Assembly: GCA_001916065.1 (NCBI GenBank) | Contig: MNRS01000024.1 | Coordinates: 1 to 34,032, forward strand | DNA length: 34,032 nt | Source: Clostridium sp. 28_17 | Lineage (GTDB): Bacteria > Bacillota > Clostridia > TANB77 > CAG-508 | Direction of reading: 5' to 3' | In this document: positions 17,601 to 25,371 of the stretch, in pieces | Numbering within the stretch: the stretch's first letter is position 1 | Layout: every line of letters begins with the position of its first letter | Position numbers and translations under genes: made by a program | Notes under the pieces: generated by a model | Told to the model about the DNA's origin: nothing | Databases searched by the model: none | Seen by the model: only the letters and a program-made list of their open reading frames with translations

Positions 17601-19117
17601 GCCTACATAGGAGTATTTCAACAAAAACTGTAAATATTGATGAGTTAAATACTAATGAGGAAAAATTATTACAAATTTGGAAGAATATTTTAAAGGTTGA
17701 TGATATTACTGTAAATGATAATTTCTTTGATATCGGTGGTGATTCTATTGGTGCTATTCAAATGCAAATTGAGGCTATTAAATATGGTTTAAAATTTGAA
17801 TATGCAGATATATTCAATTATCCAACTATTAAGGAATTGTCTAATAAGTTGCCAAGTTCTGAAATTAATTTTATTGAGGATTATGATTATGATAAAATTA
17901 ATAGCGTTCTTGCTAGAAATACTTTAGATAATTTATCTAGTATTGTTCCTGCAACTATTGATAATATTTTATTAATTGGAACTACTGGATACCTAGGGGC
18001 ACACATAATTGATGAATTTATGAAACAAAATTCTGGAATTATTTATTGCTTAACTAGACCAAAAAACAATGTTGACCCTATTTCAAGATTGAAACAAACT
18101 TTGAATTTCTATTTTGGAGATAAATATTCAAATCAATTTTCTAAGAGAATTCGTGTTGTTGAAGGTGATATTTCAAAAGAAGGTTTGGGCTTATCTACTT
18201 CGGATTATGATTTAATTAGAAATAATATTGATGTTGTTATAAATTCTGGTGCAATTGTTAAACATTATGGTTTAAAAGGTCAATTTGATGATATTAATGT
18301 TTTGGGAACTCAAAATGTTGTTGATTTTTGTAAGAAAGAAAATAAACGTTTATTACATATTTCAACTATGAGTGTTTCTGGTAGTGGTGAAAAGGAAGAG
18401 GCTATTGAGGAAACTCCTGAAAATATCAACTTTAAAAAGCAATTTAGTGAGACTAATTTATTTGTTGGTCAAAAATTAAAAGGTGTGTATACAACAACTA
18501 AATATAAGGCAGAACTTATTGTGTTAGAGGCTATTTACGATGGATTAAATGCACAAATTTTAAGACTTGGTAATATTACTAATAGATATAGTGATGGTGT
18601 TTTCCAACAAAATGTTGATAATAATGCTTTTGCTAAGAGAATTAAGTCATTTATTGAGATTGGTGCAGTTCCAAAATATATGCTTAAACATGCTATTGAA
18701 CTAACACCTGTTGATTTGGCTGCCGAAGCAATTGTTAAAATAATGAATCATGATAGTAATTGTAATGTATTCCATATTTATAATACAAAACTTATGACTA
18801 TAAAATTGCTTTTAGAAACTCTTGATTCTTTAGGTCATGAAATTATACCTATGTCTGACGAGATGTTTGCTTATCTTATTACTGGTATTCTTTCTGATAA
18901 TGAGAAAAAGAAATGCTTGTCTGGTATTATTTATGACTTGGATGAGAGTAAAAAACTTACTTATACATATAATGTAAGATTACATGCTAATTTTACTGAT
19001 GAATATTTAAAACGTGTATCTTTTAGTTGGAAAGATATTGATGCTGACTATATTATTAGATACATGAAGTATTTTGAAAAAATAGGTTTTATACCTGGAG
19101 GTGATACAAATGCATAA
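11681..19117 (+). CDS. nonribosomal peptide synthetase, C-A-T-C-A-T-reductase
   Basis: 2478 aa in two modules, cytosolic. C1 (about 1-450) has NHLIADS (133-139): the catalytic second His is present but the first His is Asn; as the first domain it may N-acylate the starter residue. A1 (about 460-940): TSGSTG at 606-611, NMYGPTE, NGKIDRK; its ten-residue code reads D-I-L-Q-L-G-M-I-W-K, a near match to the known glycine code. T1: GLDS with pantetheine Ser988. C2 (about 1040-1470): canonical HHIVMDG from His1168. A2 (about 1480-1965): TSGSTG ending the A3 core near 1635; code D-I-Y-T-V-G-I-V-L-K, which I cannot assign. T2: GGDS, Ser2022. R (about 2080-2478): GTTGYLG from Gly2100 and Tyr2270/Lys2274 of a NAD(P)H-dependent thioester reductase; no thioesterase. 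Predicted product: an (acyl-)Gly-X aldehyde or its cyclised/oxidised form. AAAGGGG precedes ATG. It overlaps the kinase gene by 8 nt. Composition around C2 differs from its flanks. Confidence 0.96.
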   Translation: MGNKELFELTNPQKSIWYTEQFYEGTTVNNICVSGTLYGKIDEELLKQAINNVVKQNDSFRIHVIQEKNDVRQYIADYEKFNIDVEYINNESEVKQIEKSEAKFKFNIIDSDLFKFKLAISKGNFACIILTVNHLIADSWSLGLVIQEIIKNYNALKNNEDFVPDTFSYLDYIKSEKEYKNSKKFENDKTFWNQTFSTIPEQATIPCSINGVKNVSYNAKRLGFELDRDIVSKINCFCRENGISTFNFFMAVFSIYIGRVSNIDDFVIGTPILNRSNFKEKHTTGMFINTVPVRFDNINDVSFKSLAGSVATKLMGILRHQKYSYNSILEDIRSKNGNIPNLYNILISYQITKAFDGSLGDYKTDWIFNNYCANDFNIHIYDINDTGSLLIDYDFLVDKYSKDDVINVNNRILYMIGQILENGDIISRDIEIITPDEKNKVLNVFNDTKVDYQLDKTVVDLFEEQVQKSPDNIAVVSNGKKLTYKELNEKANQLANYLINASVKSGDIVGIMTNRSVEMVIGLIAILKAGATYLPIDPDYPLQRISYMLDNSKSNIILVNDQTFDLIEGTYNKINISLNQGLYNDLKKDNLNLKILPDQLMYLIYTSGSTGNPKGVMLTHKNVHNFIVGMMQHIDFNSNKTMVSLTTICFDIFGLELWCSLTNGLKVVIANEFEQKDASAFNRLCLNNNVTMMQTTPSRFLAFLEDSSCLDYLKNMTDILVGGESLPENLLVKLKHLSSANIYNMYGPTETTIWSTMKDLTKNSNITIGKPIANTQCYILDPNHKILPPYVVGNLYIGGDGVSRGYFGRPDLTGENFIKFIDNKIIYNTNDLAYRTYDGEIVHLGRADFQVKMHGYRIELGEIENTISVFDNITSCAVGCPTLNGKKILCAYYTSSEDINIEDLKAHLLKSLPTYMIPSHFVNMEKLPHTPNGKIDRKALDAVTLEVDKNVALPKNDIEQKVFDIISKISNNDNISMDDDLFSIGLDSIGIIHLSAKIEQIFGVTISIRDLYNTHSLIDLANLITCSNQTGLKHIEKTVKKSYYPLSSSQKSMFYAAQMDKDSLVYNVSCGFLTDTILDANKVKSTFEKIIKLQSSFRTSFSIIDGIACQVVLDDVPFDIEINYDTEANKQNILDNFAKPFDLSNAPLLRVSVYYLDNEKTMILIDSHHIVMDGSSLYIMMDEFCKLYQDKDIKPLNIEYIDYAVSEDDFINSDKISDIENYWLSKINTKELPILNLPYDYAVSNVKSFNGSSVDFCVDSSIFKKVNNIAKKYRVSPFTFFISVFYIVLYKYTGQSDIIVGTPVDSRMYSELNNMIGMFVNNTLLRNKINSSSEFSNFLFETQDLIKEALSNQPYPYNELISKLNSPANSLLDVVFTYQTPHDKKFKIDDYSFNIVRPNTSTSKFNLLLEVVPDMNVIRVEYNTDLFKYQTAESILKHYLFVLNSLINNQEQVISDINIITDEEKNMLNEFNNTAGPINSDTVVSIFEEQVEKNPNNIALICDDVSLTYNELNEKANSLAHYLINKGIGRNDKVCIMTNRSLETIVCMLGISKAGAAFFNVDPTYPIERTKYYLEDSQTKYVLTQKSLRERVESIENCIEIDLSNDEIYGKIYDNPNVTVLPEDLSYVIYTSGSTGTPKGVMLNQVGFANMTKAMTKVLDYLKEGNKHTIVSVTSTPFDIFVYEIIVSLTHGLKVVMANNAEHRNPKLLDALIKKYNVDVMTVTPSLMKINYDNREPDTALALVKNMVFGGEPLPEKFVKDLRALADDITIYNIYGPSEITVLSNVQNLDGETEITVGPPIMNTQIHILDKNMNQVPIGVIGEIYISGIQVGLGYIGKPEMTASRFMDNPFGPGKIYKSGDIGRWTFDGKVQCLGRVDNQIKLRGLRIELGEIENIMANVPGVSASVVNKIEMDGKEVLCGYYVADSSVLPDTVKLTLKKALPPYMVPSYVIRLDKMPYTINRKIDRKSLPLPSLHRSISTKTVNIDELNTNEEKLLQIWKNILKVDDITVNDNFFDIGGDSIGAIQMQIEAIKYGLKFEYADIFNYPTIKELSNKLPSSEINFIEDYDYDKINSVLARNTLDNLSSIVPATIDNILLIGTTGYLGAHIIDEFMKQNSGIIYCLTRPKNNVDPISRLKQTLNFYFGDKYSNQFSKRIRVVEGDISKEGLGLSTSDYDLIRNNIDVVINSGAIVKHYGLKGQFDDINVLGTQNVVDFCKKENKRLLHISTMSVSGSGEKEEAIEETPENINFKKQFSETNLFVGQKLKGVYTTTKYKAELIVLEAIYDGLNAQILRLGNITNRYSDGVFQQNVDNNAFAKRIKSFIEIGAVPKYMLKHAIELTPVDLAAEAIVKIMNHDSNCNVFHIYNTKLMTIKLLLETLDSLGHEIIPMSDEMFAYLITGILSDNEKKKCLSGIIYDLDESKKLTYTYNVRLHANFTDEYLKRVSFSWKDIDADYIIRYMKYFEKIGFIPGGDTNA

Positions 19118-20915
19118 TTTCGGCTTGAGTTTCTGGCTTTTGGTACTTTCTACACTTTTGACTGTTGTAATGTTTGTTTATATTTCTTGTCAAAAAGATA
19201 GAAAGCAGTTACACAATGTTTTTTGTTTAAACTTGTTTTGCTCTCTTATCATTTCTGTGGGGGTGCTTTGCCAAGCCGTTTGTAATTACTTTTTTTCAAT
19301 ACCATCTATTTGGTTTGAAAACATTATTTATATTGGAACCTGTTTCTTACCTTTAACAGTGTTCTTTACGAGTTTAATATTTACAAATACAAAAATAACA
19401 TTTAAAAAGTCTTATTTGTTATTGCTTGTAATACCTATATTATCTCTTGTTGTATTATGGACAAATGATTTACATCATTTGTTCTATATACAATATTCAT
19501 CATCTTTTACAGATACTATTTATGGACCATATTTCTATGTACACTCTGTTTATACTTATCTTTTATTGATTATTGGTATTGGTCGTTTACTTATATTTTC
19601 AATTAGGAATGCTGGATTCTTTTCTAAACAATCATTATTAATTAGTATAGGATTGGCTTGCCCAGTTATTGTAAACGTTTTAGGGTCTTTTCTAAAATTG
19701 ATTCCTATGACAGTTTTCGTAACACCAATTTCATTTTCTGTATCAATTATTTGCTTTGCATTGGCAATTTTTAAGTTTGACTTTTTAGGAATTGCACCAA
19801 TTGCACTAAGAAAAATTGCGGACAGGATGTCTGATAGTTATTTAGTTTTGAATGATGATGGAAATATAACAGATTTTAACCAAACTTTTTTGGTTACATT
19901 TAAGATTAAAGATATTTCATTAAGAGGTCAAAATTTTGATGAGTTTTGCAAAAGTAATAAAATAAATTATGGAAAAATTAAAAATGCCATTGCTAAAACA
20001 AAAGATTCAAAAAAGACTGTTTCTTTTGAATTCCATGCGCGCAGAATCCATAAAATCTTTTCTGTTGAAGTTAATACTATTTATTCAGATGGTGTGTCTT
20101 TGGGAACATTAATTTTGTTTAAAGATATTACTCAACATATTGAAGATATGGAGACTATTAAAAATAATCAAGATATATTAATGGAAAGAGAGCGTCTAGC
20201 CTCACTTGGACAATTAATTGGTGGTATTGCTCATAACCTAAAAACACCTATAATGTCTATTTCTGGTGCTGCAGAAGGCTTAACTGATTTAGTTAAGGAA
20301 TATGACTCTTCTATTGATGACCCTGAGGTTAATAGCCAAGACCATCATGATATTGCTAAAGATATGAGTGAATGGATTGTAAAAATTAAGGAGTATACTG
20401 AATATATGTCAGATATTATTACTGCAGTTAAGGGCCAGGCGGTTACTTTGTCTGAGACTGAGAATATTTCTTTTGATATTGATGAACTTGTTAAGAGAGT
20501 TGATATTTTGATGAAACATGAACTTAAAAATGCTTTGATTTATATGAATGTTCAAATGAATGCTCCAAAAAATACTAAGATTAATGGTGATATTAATAGT
20601 TTGGTTCAGGTTATTAATAATATGATTTCTAATGCTATTCAGGCTTATAATGGTAAGACTGAGCAGAATATAGATTTGATTTTGAATAAGTCTGATGGAA
20701 ATTTGATTATTTCTGTTAGGGATTATGGTTGTGGACTACCACAAAAAGTGCAAGATAAGTTGTTTAAAGAGATGATTACTACTAAGGGTAAAAATGGTAC
20801 TGGGCTTGGTTTATATATGTCTTATTCTACTATTAAGGCTCATTTTAATGGTAATATTACTTTTGAGTCTAAAGAAGGAGAAGGTACTACTTTTAGTATT
20901 ATTTTACCTTTATAA
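19110..20915 (+). CDS. 7TM sensor histidine kinase with PAS domain
   Basis: 601 aa from ATG 19110, picked because GGAGGTGAT precedes it; the ATG overlaps the NRPS stop by 8 nt, so translation is coupled. About seven membrane helices (1-225) resemble the HisKA_7TM sensor region, followed by PAS (about 235-350: DSYLVLNDDGNITDFN), then an H-box GGIAHNLKTP with His375, an N-box NNMISNAIQA, and G-boxes DYGCGL and GTGLGLY of the ATPase. There is no receiver domain. It should sense a ligand within or at the membrane and phosphorylate a separate regulator; the nearest is the REC/HD-GYP protein encoded next. Co-translation with the NRPS suggests it senses the NRPS product or the state that calls for it, but this is inference. 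Confidence 0.93.
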   Translation: MHNFGLSFWLLVLSTLLTVVMFVYISCQKDRKQLHNVFCLNLFCSLIISVGVLCQAVCNYFFSIPSIWFENIIYIGTCFLPLTVFFTSLIFTNTKITFKKSYLLLLVIPILSLVVLWTNDLHHLFYIQYSSSFTDTIYGPYFYVHSVYTYLLLIIGIGRLLIFSIRNAGFFSKQSLLISIGLACPVIVNVLGSFLKLIPMTVFVTPISFSVSIICFALAIFKFDFLGIAPIALRKIADRMSDSYLVLNDDGNITDFNQTFLVTFKIKDISLRGQNFDEFCKSNKINYGKIKNAIAKTKDSKKTVSFEFHARRIHKIFSVEVNTIYSDGVSLGTLILFKDITQHIEDMETIKNNQDILMERERLASLGQLIGGIAHNLKTPIMSISGAAEGLTDLVKEYDSSIDDPEVNSQDHHDIAKDMSEWIVKIKEYTEYMSDIITAVKGQAVTLSETENISFDIDELVKRVDILMKHELKNALIYMNVQMNAPKNTKINGDINSLVQVINNMISNAIQAYNGKTEQNIDLILNKSDGNLIISVRDYGCGLPQKVQDKLFKEMITTKGKNGTGLGLYMSYSTIKAHFNGNITFESKEGEGTTFSIILPL

Positions 20916-20921
20916 ATTTTT

Positions 20922-20958
20922 AGGGATTAGGGGACGGGTCTCCAAATCCCTTTTTTTT
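20922..20958 (+). terminator. terminator after NRPS-kinase operon, with REP-like loop
   Basis: AGGGATT pairs with AATCCCT and eight T's follow. The loop holds GGGGACGGGTCT (20930-20941), nearly identical to the core of the hairpin at 27043-27081. Confidence 0.8.
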
Positions 20959-20983
20959 ATTTTAAATTTTTTTCAAAAAATGC

Positions 20984-21012
20984 TTGCTTTTTATTGATTT
21001 TATTAATATAAT
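20984..21012 (+). promoter_or_regulatory. promoter of the HD-GYP gene
   Basis: TTGCTT (20984-20989), 17 bp, TATAAT (21007-21012). It lies after the NRPS operon terminator, so the HD-GYP gene can be expressed separately. Confidence 0.75.
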
Positions 21013-21079
21013 GGCTTTATATTAATAAAGCCTTAAATATTGGCAAAATCTTGAAGTCAGGAATTTTAATACAACTGAC
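21013..21079 (+). promoter_or_regulatory. structured leader: two hairpins
   Basis: GGCTTTAT (21013-21020) pairs perfectly with ATAAAGCC (21025-21032) right at the expected transcript start, and GTCAG (21056-21060) pairs with CTGAC (21075-21079) just before the ribosome site. The first may protect the 5' end or be an operator; the second may limit ribosome access. It does not resemble a c-di-GMP riboswitch. Confidence 0.45.
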
Positions 21080-21097
21080 AGGATGGAGGATGATTTA

Positions 21098-22153
21098 ATG
21101 AGAAAAGGGTTACAAAAGGTTGTTAATGAAAATAACAATTATAGAATTATAGCCGTAGATGATGAGGAAGGAATTGTAGATTCACTATCTATATTTTTGA
21201 AGCGTTCAGGTTATGATTTTACGGGTGTTACAGATCCTATGGAGGCTATTGAAAAGGTTAAAACAGAGCATTATGATTTGATGCTTCTTGATTTTATAAT
21301 GACACCTATTCATGGTGACCAGGTTGTTGAGGAGATAAGGAAGTTCAATAAAGAGTTGTACATCCTATTATTAACTGGACACAAAGATTTGGCTCCTCCT
21401 TTAGATACTATTAGAAGATTGGATATTCAGGGCTATTGTGAGAAAAGTGATAAATTTGACCAGTTGCTATTATTAATAGAGTCTGGTATTAAGTCTATTG
21501 CTCAAATGAATGAAATTAAAAAAATTAATGATGAATTGAAAGATAAAAATGAAAAGCTTGAGGAAGCTTATTTGTCTACTATTCAAACTTTGAGATATAC
21601 TGTTGAGGCTAAAGATACTTATACTAGGGGTCATTCTGACCGTGTTTCTCAGTATTCTGTTTTGATTGGTAAACATCTTGGTTTGTCTGATAGTGATTTG
21701 CATGATTTGGAAGTTGGTGGTTTGTTCCACGATATTGGTAAAATAGGTATTCCTGATAGTATTTTAAGGAAGGAGTCTAGACTTACTGATGATGAGTATT
21801 CTGAGATTAAAAATCATCCGGCTATTGGAGCGCATATTTTGTCTTCTGCTAAGATTTTTGCTAATATTATACCTATTGTTAAACATCATCATGAGAGATA
21901 TGATGGTAATGGATATCCTGGTAGATTGAAGGGTGAAGATATTCCTTATTTTGCTAGAATTGCGGCTATTGCGGATACTTTTGATGCTATGACTTCTAAG
22001 CGTAGTTATAGGGATTCTCTTCCTTTGGATGTTGTTATTGCGGAGTTTAAGAGGTGTAGAGGTACTCAGTTTGATCCTGAGTTGGATGATGTTTTTTTGG
22101 ATATTTTGGAGAATCATTATGATGAGATACAAAAAATTATGGATAATTATTAA
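21098..22153 (+). CDS. response regulator with HD-GYP domain (c-di-GMP phosphodiesterase)
   Basis: 351 aa from ATG 21098, preferred because GGAGGATG lies at the right distance; an in-frame ATG at 21083 overlaps that site. REC domain (about 8-125): AVDDEE acidic pocket, phosphoacceptor Asp65 in LLLDF, LLTG threonine, CEKSDK lysine. A coiled coil (about 135-165) links to HD-GYP (about 165-345) with HDIGK (His211, Asp212), HHHERYDGNGYPGRLKG (GYP 272-274), and DTFDAMTSKRSYR. All the residues expected for a working phosphodiesterase of the RpfG type are present. Likely partner of the 7TM kinase encoded just upstream, coupling that sensor to c-di-GMP turnover. Confidence 0.93.
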   Translation: MRKGLQKVVNENNNYRIIAVDDEEGIVDSLSIFLKRSGYDFTGVTDPMEAIEKVKTEHYDLMLLDFIMTPIHGDQVVEEIRKFNKELYILLLTGHKDLAPPLDTIRRLDIQGYCEKSDKFDQLLLLIESGIKSIAQMNEIKKINDELKDKNEKLEEAYLSTIQTLRYTVEAKDTYTRGHSDRVSQYSVLIGKHLGLSDSDLHDLEVGGLFHDIGKIGIPDSILRKESRLTDDEYSEIKNHPAIGAHILSSAKIFANIIPIVKHHHERYDGNGYPGRLKGEDIPYFARIAAIADTFDAMTSKRSYRDSLPLDVVIAEFKRCRGTQFDPELDDVFLDILENHYDEIQKIMDNY

Positions 22154-22193
22154 AAAATAGGGATTGAAGACTCTTCTCCAATCCCTATTTTTT
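22152..22193. terminator. bidirectional terminator between HD-GYP and tex
   Basis: 15-bp stem AAAAAATAGGGATTG (22152-22166) with its complement (22179-22193), giving T-runs on both strands. Confidence 0.85.
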
Positions 22194-24376
22194 TATACTT
22201 TCATAGATAATCCTACTTTTTTTCTTTCCATATCTATTTTAATAACTTTAACTTTAACAATATCCCCAACTGAAACTAATTCTGATGGATTTTTAATATA
22301 TTTATCGCTCATTTCAGAAATATGAACAAGTCCATCATATTTAACACCAATGTCTACGAATGCTCCGAAATCTATGACATTTCTTACTGTTCCTGTTAAA
22401 ATCATACCTTCTTTTAAATCTTCTAATTTCAAAACATCTTGTCTTAAAATTGGTTTTGGCATATCTTCACGAGGGTCTCTTCCTGGCTTGCTAAGTTCTG
22501 AAATTATATCAGTTAGTGTCATTTCTCCTATTTCTAGCTCTTTGGCTGTTTTTGCTACATCAACTGTTTTTAATTTTTGTCTTAGTTCGTCTGTTTTTTC
22601 TTTGTCTCTTAAGTCTTCTTTGCTAAATCCTAAAGTTTTTAGTAATTTTTCTGTTGCTTCGTAACTTTCTGGGTGAACTGCAGTTATTTCTAGTGGGTTT
22701 TTACCGTCTATAATTCTTAAGAATCCTGCACATTGTTCAAATGCTACTTTTCCTAATTTTGGTACTTTTAAAAGTTCTTTTCTTTCTTTTAATTTTCCGT
22801 TTTCGTCTCTATATTTTACAATGTTTTTTGCTATTGTGTTGTTTATTCCTGATACATATGAAAGTAGTGATGGTGTTGCTGTGTTTACATCAACTCCTAC
22901 TTTGTTAACACTGTCTTCTACTACGCCTGTTAGACTTTCGGCTAATTTTTTTTGGTTTACATCGTGTTGATATTGTCCAACTCCTATTGCTTTTGGGTCT
23001 ATTTTTACAAGTTCTGCTAGTGGGTCTTGTAATCTTCTTGCTATTGATATTGCTCCTCTTATGGAAACATTTATGTCTGGATATTCTTCTGTTGCAAGTT
23101 TTGATGCTGAATATACTGAGGCTCCTGCTTCACTTACAATTACATAGTGTACTGGTCTTGAGGCTTCTTTTATCATGTCTGATACAAACATTTCTGATTC
23201 TCTTGATGCAGTTCCGTTTCCTATTGCTATCATGTCTATTTTGTCTTTTTCAATTAGTTTTAGTAATTCTTTTTTTGCTCCTTCTACATCATTTTGTGGT
23301 TCTGTTGGATATACTGTTGTGTAGTCTAAGACTTTTCCTGTTTCGTCTATTACGGCTATTTTACATCCTGTTCTATATGCAGGGTCAAATCCCATTACTG
23401 TTTTACCTTTAATTGGTGCTCCTAGTAACAGTTGTTTTGAGTTTTGTCCAAATACTTTTATTGCTTTTTCTTCTGCTTTTTCTGTTAAGTCTGAACGGAT
23501 TTCTCTATCAATTGATGGTTCTATTAATCTTTCAAAACTGTCTAATATTGTGTCTTTTAGCATTTGTGTGAATTGTGTTTCACTTTTTATAATGTCTTTT
23601 TCTATGTATGCTAAAATTTTGTCTTCTGGTTTTTCGATAGATACTTTTAGGAAGTCTTCTTTTTCTCCCCTGTTTATTGCCAAAATTCTGTGGCTAGGAA
23701 TCGATTTTAGTGCTTCACTATAGTCATAATACATCTCGTAGTTTGATTTGCTCTCAGGGTCTTTTGCTTTTGTTTTAATAAGGCCTTCTCTGTAACATTG
23801 TCTTTTTATTTCTTTTCTGTATTTTGCATTGTCTGAAATGTCTTCGGCTATTATGTCTAGAGCTCCTTGTACTGCGTCTTCTGGAGTTGCAACGGCCTTG
23901 TCTTTGTTTTTCTTGTCTTCTTCTGGTAGGTTTTCTATATTAACATATTCTTGTGCTATTTCTAATATTGGTTTTGTTTCTTTTTGTTCAATTATTATTT
24001 GTGCTAGTGGTTCTAGTCCTTTTGCTTTTGCTACTGTTGCTCTTGTCTTTTTCTTTTGTTTGTATGGTCTATAGATGTCTTCTACTTCTGCAAGTGTTTT
24101 TGAAATTGCTACGGCTTGTAGGATTTCGTCTGTTAATTTTCCTTGCTCGTCTATTGATTTTATTACTTCTTCTTTTCTTGTTTCTAAGTTTCTTAGGTAT
24201 GATAGTCTTTCTCCAAATGTTCTTAGTACTTCGTCACTTAATCCTCCTGTTACTTCTTTTCTGTAACGTGCGATAAATGGTATTGTGTTCCCTTCGTCTA
24301 TTAATTTTATTGTGTTTTCTACTTGTTGTATTTTGATGTTTAATTCTTCTGCAATTGTTTTTGCTATTTTGTCCAT
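22193..24376 (-). CDS. tex: Tex-family S1 RNA-binding transcription accessory protein
   Basis: 727 aa from ATG 24376 (AAAGGGAGGAAAAC upstream; a start at 24415 lacks a ribosome site). Domain order matches Tex: helical N-terminal region with IPFIARYRKEVTGGLSDE, YqgF/RNase H-like fold starting KTVMGFDPAYRTGCK, helix-hairpin-helix around GVDVNTATPSLLSYVSGI, and a C-terminal S1 domain (about 650-727) with GMILTGTVRNVIDFGAFVDI. Tex binds nucleic acid and influences transcription and ribosome-associated processes. Length is normal and no damage is seen. Confidence 0.96.
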   Translation of the reverse strand: MDKIAKTIAEELNIKIQQVENTIKLIDEGNTIPFIARYRKEVTGGLSDEVLRTFGERLSYLRNLETRKEEVIKSIDEQGKLTDEILQAVAISKTLAEVEDIYRPYKQKKKTRATVAKAKGLEPLAQIIIEQKETKPILEIAQEYVNIENLPEEDKKNKDKAVATPEDAVQGALDIIAEDISDNAKYRKEIKRQCYREGLIKTKAKDPESKSNYEMYYDYSEALKSIPSHRILAINRGEKEDFLKVSIEKPEDKILAYIEKDIIKSETQFTQMLKDTILDSFERLIEPSIDREIRSDLTEKAEEKAIKVFGQNSKQLLLGAPIKGKTVMGFDPAYRTGCKIAVIDETGKVLDYTTVYPTEPQNDVEGAKKELLKLIEKDKIDMIAIGNGTASRESEMFVSDMIKEASRPVHYVIVSEAGASVYSASKLATEEYPDINVSIRGAISIARRLQDPLAELVKIDPKAIGVGQYQHDVNQKKLAESLTGVVEDSVNKVGVDVNTATPSLLSYVSGINNTIAKNIVKYRDENGKLKERKELLKVPKLGKVAFEQCAGFLRIIDGKNPLEITAVHPESYEATEKLLKTLGFSKEDLRDKEKTDELRQKLKTVDVAKTAKELEIGEMTLTDIISELSKPGRDPREDMPKPILRQDVLKLEDLKEGMILTGTVRNVIDFGAFVDIGVKYDGLVHISEMSDKYIKNPSELVSVGDIVKVKVIKIDMERKKVGLSMKV

Positions 24377-24474
24377 TGTTTTCCTCCCTTTAATTTTTAA
24401 AAATGCTTTTGACATTATTTATTTTTTGTGCTTTCGACATTTTTTGATATGTTTAGTCAATTTTTGATATCTTA

Positions 24475-24503
24475 TTGACTTTTTTCTTTGTTTAATATAT
24501 CAT
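24475..24503 (+). promoter_or_regulatory. candidate promoter of the DUF975 gene
   Basis: TTGACT (24475-24480), 17 bp, TATCAT (24498-24503). Upstream, TTTTTGATAT occurs twice 20 bp apart (24441 and 24461), a possible repressor site in the tex/DUF975 divergent gap. Confidence 0.5.
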
Positions 24504-24537
24504 AAATTTAAATAAAATGAAAGGGGGAAATTGAAAA

Positions 24538-25320
24538 ATGATTTCATCAGATTTTAGAACTGAGGCTCGTAGAAAATTATCTGGTAAATGGGGTAAAGCG
24601 GTTTTTATTGTTTTAGCATATATGGCTTTGACTTTTGTTATTGGATTTATTGAAGGTCTTTTTCCTGAATCAATGGAAGAAATATTTGGTCTTGTAAATA
24701 CTATTATTAATGTTCCTTTATCTTTTGGACTTGTATTTGCATTTTTAAAATTATTTAATGGTGAAGATGTTAAGGCTTTTGATTTCGCTACTTTAGGTTT
24801 TTCTAATTTTGGAAAATCTTGGGGTGTTGCTTTTCAAATGTTTTTGAAAATGATTCTTCCAGAAATCGCCGTTATAGTTGCTTTCGTGATTATTATGGTT
24901 GGTGGCGTTTCTATGGGACTTATGGCTTTTTCTACTCAATCTTCTGGTGCTTCTGTGTTTTCTATGTTTATGCTTTTAATTGGTATAATTCTTTTAGTTG
25001 CTTCTATTGTATGGCTAATAACTAAATCATATTATTATCAATTGGCTATATTAGTTGCTATTGATAATCCAGATATGTCTGGTGCAGATGCTGTTGAGGA
25101 AAGTCAAAGATTGATGACTGGAAAACGTGCTAGTTTATTCTGCTTAGAATTATCTTTTATCGGTTGGGCTATTTTAGGTGCTATTCCATTTGGAATTGGT
25201 TTATTATGGGTTCTTCCTTATGCTCATCTTGCTAAAATTGCATTTTATAAATATGCTCTTGGAAATACTGATAATGTTGAAGTTATTACATCAGATAACG
25301 GTACTTCAGAAAATATGTAG
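24538..25320 (+). CDS. DUF975 integral membrane protein
   Basis: 260 aa with five to six hydrophobic segments. The opening ISSDFRTEARRKLSGKWG and the late block ESQRLMTGKRASLF plus LSFIGWAILG, then LWVLPY, are the conserved marks of DUF975 proteins of Firmicutes. Function unknown; family members are multi-pass proteins. Ribosome site AAAGGGGG precedes ATG 24538. Single-gene unit ended by a bidirectional terminator. Confidence 0.9.
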   Translation: MISSDFRTEARRKLSGKWGKAVFIVLAYMALTFVIGFIEGLFPESMEEIFGLVNTIINVPLSFGLVFAFLKLFNGEDVKAFDFATLGFSNFGKSWGVAFQMFLKMILPEIAVIVAFVIIMVGGVSMGLMAFSTQSSGASVFSMFMLLIGIILLVASIVWLITKSYYYQLAILVAIDNPDMSGADAVEESQRLMTGKRASLFCLELSFIGWAILGAIPFGIGLLWVLPYAHLAKIAFYKYALGNTDNVEVITSDNGTSENM

Positions 25321-25332
25321 AAAAAACAAAAG

Positions 25333-25360
25333 AAAAATAGAGTTGATTTTCTCTATTTTT
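25333..25360. terminator. bidirectional terminator between DUF975 and ABC-F genes
   Basis: AAAAATAGAG (25333-25342) pairs with CTCTATTTTT (25351-25360) around an 8-nt loop, with A- and T-rich flanks on either side. Confidence 0.8.
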
Positions 25361-25371
25361 TCTTTTTTATT

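Noticed and set aside
21013..21079. c-di-GMP riboswitch before the HD-GYP gene
   Set aside because: The conserved GEMM core (GCAAA/GGUCA-type elements with the expected pairing) is not present.
21083..21097. Upstream ATG of the HD-GYP gene
   Set aside because: It overlaps the GGAGG site that serves ATG 21098, and its own upstream sequence is a poor ribosome site.
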